The position numbers and the translations under genes were made by a program. Below the pieces are notes generated by a model. That model worked only from the letters and a program-made list of their open reading frames with translations. It was not told the DNA's origin and did no database searches. A DNA stretch of 15,329 nt from DASQFD01 sp035633255 (GTDB taxonomy: Bacteria > Actinomycetota > Actinomycetes > Actinomycetales > Dermatophilaceae): contig DASQFD010000115.1 of NCBI GenBank assembly GCA_035633255.1, forward strand, positions 1 through 15,329. The letters run 5' to 3'. Positions within the stretch are counted from its first letter, which is position 1, and each line of letters opens with the position of its first letter. Below are positions 7,796 through 15,329 of this stretch, piece by piece.

Positions 7796-8593
7796 CTACA
7801 CCGGGAGGGTGTGGTGCTGCCTCCCCGTGGCGCTGAGGACCACCACGGCCCCGACGAGCGCCGCCAGCCCGGTGGCGGCCGAGGGCGGCTCGCCGGCCCA
7901 GCGGCCCCAGGTCACCCAGCCGAGCCCCCACGCGAGCGCCGCGGCGACCGCCCACCGGCCGCCGAGCCGGCGCGCCAGCACGACCCCGAGCGCGCTCGCC
8001 GCCGCGACGACGAGCACGCCCAGCAGGTCCGACACCGGCCGGCCCGGGTCGACCCCGCGGGCGACGAGGGTGGCGGTGACGTTGGCGCAGGCCGCCACGC
8101 AGACCCAGCCGAGGTAGGCACCGAAGGTCCCGTCGACGAGGACCGCTTCGCCGGTCCCGTACGACGGGGTCGCCCCGAGCCGGGTCACGAGCACGCCGAG
8201 GCAGGCGACGAGCATCGCCATGACGAGCACGCTGACCTCGAGCCAGCCGGCGCGCGAGACGAGCAGCCACGCCGCGTTGAGCACCATGGAGGCGGCGGCG
8301 AGGTAGCCGGTCCGACGGTGCCGGACGTCGCTCGCCTGGTCGGGCAGCCACTGCCAGACCGTGTAGGCCGCGAGCCCCACGTAGATCGGCGTCCAGATCG
8401 CGAACGCGGGGGACGCCGGCGCCAGCAGGGTCGCGTCCGCCGCGAGCGCACCGCTCGCGGAACCGGCGACGCCGGGACCGCCGAGGACGCCGACCCCGAG
8501 GAGGGTGCCGAGCACGCAGAGCACCTCGGCGACGGTGACCGTCACCTGACGGGTGCGGTCCGAGCGGAGGGCAGTGGGCGGCATACCGGTCAT
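7796..8593 (-). CDS. Large TspO/MBR-like (tryptophan-rich sensory protein type) membrane protein
   Basis: The 265-residue protein is very hydrophobic, with about seven membrane segments (near 18-38, 61-80, 96-112, 117-138, 152-175, 187-207, and 212-255 as one or two). The segment PASPAFAIWTPIYVGLAAYT (59-78) and the Trp-rich stretches WQWLP and LNAAWLLVSRAGW match the TspO/MBR family, known for binding tetrapyrroles and other hydrophobic ligands. It is about 100 residues longer than classical five-helix TspO, with extra C-terminal helices, so it belongs to an enlarged branch whose function is unclear. The start is uncertain: ATG at 8593 or 8584, both with weak ribosome binding sites. The extension to 8728 would overlap the divergent gene. 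Confidence 0.75.
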   Translation of the reverse strand: MTGMPPTALRSDRTRQVTVTVAEVLCVLGTLLGVGVLGGPGVAGSASGALAADATLLAPASPAFAIWTPIYVGLAAYTVWQWLPDQASDVRHRRTGYLAAASMVLNAAWLLVSRAGWLEVSVLVMAMLVACLGVLVTRLGATPSYGTGEAVLVDGTFGAYLGWVCVAACANVTATLVARGVDPGRPVSDLLGVLVVAAASALGVVLARRLGGRWAVAAALAWGLGWVTWGRWAGEPPSAATGLAALVGAVVVLSATGRQHHTLPV

Positions 8594-8678
8594 CCCACCA
8601 CGACCGCGCACCGGTGACGAAGCACGCTGACGTGCAGTGATGGCACGGCGAGGGCCACCGAGAGGGCACAATGTCACG

Positions 8679-10199
8679 GTGACCCCCGTCCGCTCCACGC
8701 CCACGCGCGCCGGGCGGGCGGACGCCACGAAGGACCGGGCCCGGCGGTTCTACGGGCTGACGGCGCTCTCCACCATCCTGCCCGGCGCCGGCCTCATCGG
8801 CACCCGGAGGCGGGTGCTCGGCATCACCTTGGTGACGCTCGCCGTCGCGTCGCTGGTCGCGGTGCTGGTCTGGCTGTCCGGCCGGGGGCTGAGCGAGGGC
8901 GTGCTCGACGTCGCGGTGCGGTCCGACCTGCTCGGCTGGCTCGTCGCCGTGCTCGCGGTGGGGGCGGTCGTGTGGTGCGGCGCCATCGTGCTGACCGCGA
9001 CGACTGCCGGGCCCGGCCGCGAGGCGCCGGGTCTTCGGCTGCGGCAGGGTTTCGTCGTGCTCTGCTGCGTCGCCGTCCTGGCCCCGTCGGCCTTCGCCGC
9101 CCGGTACCTGAGCATCCAGCGGGGGGTGCTCGACGTCGTCTTCGTGGCCGGCGGGGACGCGACGGGGAGGGCGATCGCGGGGGGGCGCCGGGAGGACCCC
9201 TGGGCGGACACCCCGCGCGTCAACGTCCTGCTCCTCGGCTCGGACGCGGGCTCGGACCGGGTCGGGGTGCGGACCGACTCGATGATGGTCGCCAGCATCA
9301 ACACCCGCACCGGGGACACGGTCCTCTTCGGTGTCCCCCGGAACCTCGAGAACGCGCCCTTCCCCTCCTCGAACCCGCTGTCCCGGCAGTGGCCGGACGG
9401 CTACGACTGCGGCGACGGGTGCCTGCTGAACGGCGTCTGGACCCTCGCCACGGACAACAAGGCGCTCTTCCCGGACGACCCGAACCCGGGGCTGACCACG
9501 ACCCGCGACGTCATCGGCGAGGTCCTCGGCCTGGACATCCAGCGCACCGTCGTCATCGACCTCAAGGGCTTCGAGTCCCTGGTGGACGCCATGGGAGGGG
9601 TGGACATCAACGTCAGGGAGCGGGTGCCGATCGGCGGCAAGGTCGTCGGCGGCCAGGTCGTCGGCATCAACGGGTGGATCGAGACCGGACCCCAGCACCT
9701 CGACGGCAAGCACGCGCTCTGGTACGCCCGGTCCCGCGCGACGACCGACGACTTCAGCCGGATGCGCCGGCAGCGGTGCGTCGCGGGCGCCCTGATCGAG
9801 CAGGCGGACCCGGCGCGCCTGCTGCGCAACTACCCGGCCCTGGCCCAGGTCGTCAAGGACAACGTCAGCGTCGACATCCCCCAGGACGAGCTGCCGGCGT
9901 GGGTCGTGCTCGTCAACCGGATCCAGTCCGACGGGACGATCCGCAGCCTGCCGCTCACCAACAAGGTCATCTCGGTGACCGACCCCGACTTCGGGGAGAT
10001 CCACGAGCTGGTGCGGGACGCGACGTCGGTGTCCACCCCCTCGCCGTCCGGCACGTCCTCGCCCGCCACGCCGTCCGCACCGGGGTCGACGTCGACGCCC
10101 GGGAAGCCCTCCCCGTCCCGCACCGGGTCGAGCGCCCCCGGGTCCTCCTCGAGCACGACCACCGACGACACGCTCTCGGACCTGACCGCCTCCTGCTGA
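8679..10199 (+). CDS. LCP (LytR-CpsA-Psr) family cell-wall polymer ligase
   Basis: LCP proteins transfer lipid-linked glycopolymers to peptidoglycan on the outer membrane face. The 506-residue product has three N-terminal hydrophobic helices (about 44-66, 85-108 and 122-142) and an extracytoplasmic LCP domain (about 179-376). Family motifs are present: VRTDSMMVASIN, VLFGVPRNL, and YARSRATTDDFSRMRRQR with the arginines that bind the pyrophosphate. Cysteines in YDCGDGC and RQRC could form disulfides. The last ~75 residues are a Ser/Thr/Pro tail suited to crossing the wall. GTG at 8679 is preferred because GAGAGGG lies upstream at 8660-8666 (spacing is long at 12 bases). GTG 8637 or ATG 8640 remain possible but lack a ribosome binding site and crowd the divergent tspO-like gene. 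Confidence 0.9.
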   Translation: MTPVRSTPTRAGRADATKDRARRFYGLTALSTILPGAGLIGTRRRVLGITLVTLAVASLVAVLVWLSGRGLSEGVLDVAVRSDLLGWLVAVLAVGAVVWCGAIVLTATTAGPGREAPGLRLRQGFVVLCCVAVLAPSAFAARYLSIQRGVLDVVFVAGGDATGRAIAGGRREDPWADTPRVNVLLLGSDAGSDRVGVRTDSMMVASINTRTGDTVLFGVPRNLENAPFPSSNPLSRQWPDGYDCGDGCLLNGVWTLATDNKALFPDDPNPGLTTTRDVIGEVLGLDIQRTVVIDLKGFESLVDAMGGVDINVRERVPIGGKVVGGQVVGINGWIETGPQHLDGKHALWYARSRATTDDFSRMRRQRCVAGALIEQADPARLLRNYPALAQVVKDNVSVDIPQDELPAWVVLVNRIQSDGTIRSLPLTNKVISVTDPDFGEIHELVRDATSVSTPSPSGTSSPATPSAPGSTSTPGKPSPSRTGSSAPGSSSSTTTDDTLSDLTASC

Positions 10200-10225
10200 C
10201 CGCCTCCGGCGGACCGCCTCCGGCA
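10184..10225 (+). repeat. Three tandem 14-bp repeats across the LCP stop codon
   Basis: GACCGCCTCCTGCT (10184-10197), GACCGCCTCCGGCG (10198-10211) and GACCGCCTCCGGCA (10212-10225) follow one another directly. The stop codon TGA (10197-10199) falls at the junction of units one and two. The unit length is not a multiple of three, so copy-number change would alter the C-terminus. CCGCC-TCC-GGCGG at 10200-10212 can form a small hairpin. Confidence 0.8.
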
Positions 10226-10313
10226 AGCGCCGGGCGGGCGACACGGTGCCGCGGGTTCCGGCGGACGCCTCGTCGCCCGCTCCCGTGCGCCGAACCGGAG
10301 GCGGCCCACGAGA
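10226..10313 (+). other. LCP-clpB intergenic region upstream of the HAIR
   Basis: These bases hold no visible reading frame. A GC-rich imperfect hairpin (CGGC-aag-cGCCG at 10221-10232) begins just before this stretch and might serve as the LCP terminator, but it lacks a U-tract. No housekeeping promoter stands out. Confidence 0.3.
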
Positions 10314-10334
10314 GTTGAGCGGAATAGGCTCAAC
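10314..10334 (+). promoter_or_regulatory. HspR operator (HAIR) of clpB
   Basis: GTTGAGC (10314-10320), seven spacer bases GGAATAG, and GCTCAAC (10328-10334) form a perfect inverted repeat with HAIR spacing. Each half matches the HAIR consensus at 5 of 7 positions. A further half-site CTTGAGC overlaps the end at 10334-10340. The spacer contains the GGAAT promoter element, so HspR binding would directly mask the -35 of the clpB promoter. clpB is an established HspR target in Streptomyces and mycobacteria. Confidence 0.85.
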
Positions 10335-10346
10335 TTGAGCGGAGTT
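10321..10346 (+). promoter_or_regulatory. SigR/SigH-type promoter of clpB
   Basis: GGAAT at 10321-10325, exactly 18 bases, then GTT at 10344-10346 give the same element and spacing as upstream of dnaK. The start site should be near 10353-10356, leaving a leader of about 30 bases before the clpB ATG. The -35 lies inside the HAIR spacer. This is a motif match, not a mapped promoter. Confidence 0.65.
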
Positions 10347-10385
10347 GGACCGACCGAAGACACACCCTGCTCGGAGGAGTCCCGC

Positions 10386-12977
<2,592 letters not shown>

Positions 12978-12981
12978 GGCC

Positions 12982-13016
12982 GGGTATGCCGTGGGGCCGG
13001 GCCCCACGGCATACCC
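12982..13016 (+). terminator. Long perfect hairpin after clpB
   Basis: The two arms, GGGTATGCCGTGGGGC (12982-12997) and GCCCCACGGCATACCC (13001-13016), are exact complements around a three-base loop (CGG). The structure starts 5 bases after the clpB stop. There is no U-tract, as is common for actinobacterial terminators. Each arm contains the recurring word GGTATGCC/GGCATACC. Confidence 0.85.
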
Positions 13017-13090
13017 CCGTCTGTGCCCACCGCGTCCCCGACGTGCGCCCGCCGCGTTTCCCGGACCCCCGCCCGGGGCACGACCCGGTC
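13017..13090 (+). other. Gap before the small unknown gene
   Basis: No separate element is clear here. It should hold the promoter and ribosome binding site of the gene starting at 13091, but only a weak GGGGCAC (13076-13082) resembles a ribosome binding site. The frame stays open upstream to 12986, but that would place the start inside the hairpin. Confidence 0.3.
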
Positions 13091-13531
13091 ATGGCGAAGG
13101 CAGACCTGGCGGACCACCGGCGCCCCGAGGGCGCCACCGACGCGACCGTGGAAGCGGTCGGCAAGCTGAGCGAGGCCTTCGAGGCCGTCGAGGAGCTGCG
13201 CGGCAAGCTCTACGGGCTGCACCGGCTCGTCGGGCGCGCCGACTTCCAGGTCGAGGAGGCCTGCGAGCTGCTCCGCAAGGCGGGGCACGAGGAGCTCGCC
13301 GAGGAGATCGAGACCGAGCTGATGGGCCGCAACCTGCTCGCCGGCCGGTGGACCTTCCAGATCGTCGAGGAGTTCGACGACGGGTACTACGCGACCTTCT
13401 CCCAGTTCGAGCGGAAGGTCCGCGACACGCTCATGGAGGGCAGGCGGCACGTCTTCGAGGCCGAGATGAAGGCCGACCGCCGCACCCACGGTGAGGCCGG
13501 CCACGAGCCGGAGCCCGGCCGCACCGACTGA
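13091..13531 (+). CDS. Conserved-looking actinobacterial protein of unknown function
   Basis: I do not recognise a named family. The 146-residue product is charged and soluble, with no signal peptide or membrane segment. Residues about 15-75 look helical (VEAVGKLSEAFEAVEELRGK, FQVEEACELLRKAGHEELAE). A compact motif follows, LLAGRWTFQIVEEFDDGYYA (about 84-103), with another helix and a charged tail rich in His, Glu and Pro. I recall similar small proteins in other actinobacteria, hence the label, but could not check this. The start at ATG 13091 is chosen because the region upstream is the clpB terminator and has poor coding character; the ribosome binding site is weak. It probably has its own promoter. 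A stress role by proximity to clpB would be speculation. Confidence 0.75.
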   Translation: MAKADLADHRRPEGATDATVEAVGKLSEAFEAVEELRGKLYGLHRLVGRADFQVEEACELLRKAGHEELAEEIETELMGRNLLAGRWTFQIVEEFDDGYYATFSQFERKVRDTLMEGRRHVFEAEMKADRRTHGEAGHEPEPGRTD

Positions 13532-13578
13532 GCCGGACCCGCACCGCCCCCTTCGGCCGGCCCCCTCGGTCGCCGCCC

Positions 13579-15099
13579 TCAGCCGACGGAGACGCTGCGC
13601 GCGCCGAGGTCCCTGGTCGGGTGCGGGTTGCCGGATGTGCCGGCGCTGCGCGCCCCGTTGACCGCGAACGTGTCCTGGGCGAGGGTGATCGTCGCGTGGG
13701 CGACGGCGTCGCTCATGACGTCCAGCGCGGTGGGGTCGACGTTGGCGAGGTCGTCACCGGCGGTGTGGTAGCTCGGGTCGTAGGTGATCCCCGCCGTGCC
13801 GCCGAACAGCGCGACCTCCGCGGGGGTCTTCGTCCCGTCCGCCCCGGTGAAGAGCCCGGACGCCGGGACCCCGGCCTGGATGAACGCCTGGTAGTCCGAG
13901 CGGCCGGAGAACTCGGTGTCGACCCATGGCTGGCCCTGGCTGTCGAACCAGTCGGTGAAGACGTCCTCGGTCTCCGCCGAGCCCGGCGGCACCGGCACCG
14001 GCGCGGGATAGGTCGACTCGTCGGCGTCGTAGACCCCGATGACGTAGTTGGGCGAGGCGACCATGTCGAAGTTGAGGTAGGTCGCGTCGCCGAGCGCAGC
14101 CGCGTCGTTGGCGACGAGGTCGTCGACGTAGTGCGTCGAGCCGATCAGGCCCAGCTCCTCGGCACCCCACCACGCGAAGCGCACCCTGTTGTTGAGCTTG
14201 TTGACGGAGGCGAGCTGGACCGCGGTCTCCAGGATCGCCGCCGACCCGCTGCCGTTGTCGTTGACGCCCGGCCCGCGAGCCACGCTGTCCAGGTGCGCGC
14301 CCAGCATGACCACGTTGTCGCTGCGGCCGGAGCCGGTCTCGGCGATCACGTTGAAGGTCCGGCGGGTCTCCGGCGCGGCGGCGGTCACGCGCGCCACCGT
14401 GCCGGCCGGGTCGGCCAGGTCCGCCCCGTCGGCGAAGGAGGCTCCGACGACGGGGATCGTCGCGGACGAGGGGGCGAGGGTCCCCACGATGAGGTCCAGC
14501 CGGCTCGGGTCGTTGCCCTGGTTGAAGATGATGACGGCGCTCGCCCCGGCCGCCTGCGCGTTGAGCACCTTGTCGGCGAAGGTGCAGCCGCCGCGCTGGA
14601 CCAGGGCGATGGTGCCGGAGGGGAAGCCGGCGAAGTCACCGGCCTGGCAGCCCGACGTGGACGCCCGGGCTCCGGTGAGGCTGAGGTCGACGGGGGTGAC
14701 CCGCGAGGTGACGTCCCCGGCGCCGGTGCCGGTGAAGCTGCCGGTCACGTAGGTCGTGGCGTCCGGCGAGACCTGCCGCAGCGCGGCAGGCGCCTGGTAG
14801 GGGAAGTCGAAGTACTGCCGCCGTGGGGTGTAGCCGGCGGACCGGAGCACCCGCTCGACGTAGGCGCCGGAGGCCTCGTAGCCCGGGTTGCCGGCCGCCC
14901 GGTTGCCGCCGTTCGCGGTGGCGATCCCCTGCAGCGCCTCGAGGTGGCGGGTGACGCCGTCCAGCGTCACCGCCTTGGTGAGCTTGGCGCTGTTGTTCGG
15001 GTTGCCCGCCGAGGCCGGCGAGGCCGCCACGGTGGCGGAGGCCAGCCCGGCCGCCAAGACGGTGGCGGTGATGCTGACGGCGATGCGTGGCGCGCGCAT
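13579..15099 (-). CDS. Secreted M28-family zinc aminopeptidase with PA domain
   Basis: This predicted exported metallo-aminopeptidase resembles Streptomyces griseus aminopeptidase. The 506-residue precursor has a signal peptide with a basic start (MRAPR), a hydrophobic core and a likely cut after SPASA (residue 31). A protease-associated domain (about 120-240, with GTIALVQRGGCTFADKV) is inserted before the catalytic half. All co-catalytic zinc ligands and the base can be placed: H269 (GAHLDS), bridging D281 (VNDNGSG), base E314 and ligand E315 (WWGAEELG), D345 (NFDM) and H445 (YHTAGDD). It should therefore be active. The ATG at 15099 is preferred over the upstream start at 15126 because AGGGGGAG precedes it. 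It converges on the small unknown gene with a 47-base gap. Confidence 0.95.
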   Translation of the reverse strand: MRAPRIAVSITATVLAAGLASATVAASPASAGNPNNSAKLTKAVTLDGVTRHLEALQGIATANGGNRAAGNPGYEASGAYVERVLRSAGYTPRRQYFDFPYQAPAALRQVSPDATTYVTGSFTGTGAGDVTSRVTPVDLSLTGARASTSGCQAGDFAGFPSGTIALVQRGGCTFADKVLNAQAAGASAVIIFNQGNDPSRLDLIVGTLAPSSATIPVVGASFADGADLADPAGTVARVTAAAPETRRTFNVIAETGSGRSDNVVMLGAHLDSVARGPGVNDNGSGSAAILETAVQLASVNKLNNRVRFAWWGAEELGLIGSTHYVDDLVANDAAALGDATYLNFDMVASPNYVIGVYDADESTYPAPVPVPPGSAETEDVFTDWFDSQGQPWVDTEFSGRSDYQAFIQAGVPASGLFTGADGTKTPAEVALFGGTAGITYDPSYHTAGDDLANVDPTALDVMSDAVAHATITLAQDTFAVNGARSAGTSGNPHPTRDLGARSVSVG

Positions 15100-15215
15100 G
15101 GCTCCCCCTGCAGTGGTCCGCGTCACGGCTTCGCGCGGAAGGGCCCACCGTAGACGTTGCTGCTGGGATCCGCCAGATCGCGCGTTGACTGACCCGAAAA
15201 TGAACCCACGGCCTG
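15100..15215. other. Region between the M28 gene and the IS-like fragment
   Basis: No gene is seen. The bases near 15185-15205 are markedly richer in A/T than the surroundings, as expected at an imported element. The insertion-sequence boundary should lie somewhere in about 15150-15215, but I see no inverted repeat or duplicated target to fix it. On the minus strand TACGGT (15147-15152) is a weak -10 candidate for the M28 gene. Confidence 0.35.
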
Positions 15216-15329
15216 CTACGCGACGCTGGGGATCGGGTCGAATCGGACGGTCAGGCCGAGGGCGTTGGCTTGGCGGATGATGTGTCGCTTGGCCCGGTCG
15301 GGGTCTTGTTTGGTGAAGTAGTCGCCGCC
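15216..15329 (-). CDS. C-terminal fragment of a transposase, probably IS110 family (cut by window edge)
   Basis: The minus strand is open from the window edge to a TAG at 15216-15218, giving 37 residues: GGDYFTKQDPDRAKRHIIRQ followed by ANALGLTVRFDPIPSVA. The pattern DYFT..DP.R.K...I.Q...LG..V, ending a few residues later, resembles the C-terminal end of IS110-type (Transposase_20) recombinases. IS110 elements use a DEDD/serine recombinase, lack long inverted repeats, and in some members are guided by a bridge RNA encoded in a non-coding end. Family assignment rests on a short tail. The rest of the gene lies beyond the window, so I cannot say whether it is intact. Confidence 0.6.
   Translation of the reverse strand, partial: GGDYFTKQDPDRAKRHIIRQANALGLTVRFDPIPSVA

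Noticed and set aside
8594..8728. Longer N-terminus for the TspO-like gene up to 8728
   Set aside because: It would overlap the start of the divergent LCP gene, adds a basic non-hydrophobic stretch unlike the family, and leaves no room for promoters.
12986..13090. Longer N-terminus for the small unknown gene from ATG 12986
   Set aside because: The start would lie inside the clpB terminator hairpin, and the added residues (rich in Pro, Arg and His) look non-coding.
13621..15153. A 510-codon plus-strand open frame opposite the M28 gene
   Set aside because: It is repetitive in Gly, Arg, Val and Asp with no domain. The minus-strand gene has a signal peptide and all catalytic residues.

Overview
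The window is very GC-rich (about 70% by eye), with strong G/C third-codon bias, GTG starts and MerR-type HspR heat-shock control. This points to a high-GC actinobacterium. Gene content and the frequent word GGTATGCC/GGCATACC fit Micrococcales, possibly near Intrasporangiaceae; that placement is inference.

Layout. (1) 1-4470: a complete dnaK-grpE-dnaJ-hspR heat-shock operon. Its leader carries two HspR-type inverted repeats (HAIR, CTTGAGT-N7-ACTCAAG) and an exact GGAAT-N18-GTT promoter of the SigR/SigH type. The DnaJ has no zinc finger and no cysteine. (2) 4537-5973: an AlkB alkane monooxygenase with a C-terminal rubredoxin. It converges on, and overlaps by 11 bp, an HxlR-type regulator (5963-6652), which is divergent from a SAM methyltransferase (6828-7673). 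(3) 7674-7795: a non-coding gap holding a 72-bp mirrored array of four CTCGCGAG palindromes between two convergent genes. (4) 7796-8593 on the minus strand: a large TspO/MBR-like membrane protein, divergent from an LCP (LytR-CpsA-Psr) cell-wall ligase (8679-10199). (5) 10314-12977: clpB, whose promoter repeats the dnaK logic. A perfect HAIR-type repeat has the GGAAT element as its 7-base spacer, and GTT follows 18 bases later. A perfect long hairpin follows the gene. (6) 13091-13531: a conserved-looking protein of unknown function. (7) 13579-15099 on the minus strand: a secreted M28 aminopeptidase with a PA domain. (8) 15216-15329 on the minus strand: the C-terminal end of a transposase, probably IS110 family, cut by the window edge.

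How the genes work together. DnaK, GrpE, DnaJ and ClpB form the disaggregation and refolding machinery. HspR, encoded in the operon, is expected to repress both dnaK and clpB through the HAIR repeats, with DnaK as co-repressor as known in Streptomyces. The SigR/SigH-like promoters would add thiol/oxidative and heat induction. About 5.8 kb of unrelated metabolic and envelope genes separate hspR from clpB.

I see no CRISPR array, phage module, tRNA or rRNA. The most notable items are the matching interlocked HAIR/GGAAT-N18-GTT promoters, the mirrored palindrome array and the over-represented GGTATGCC word. I did not find a clearly new multi-gene system.
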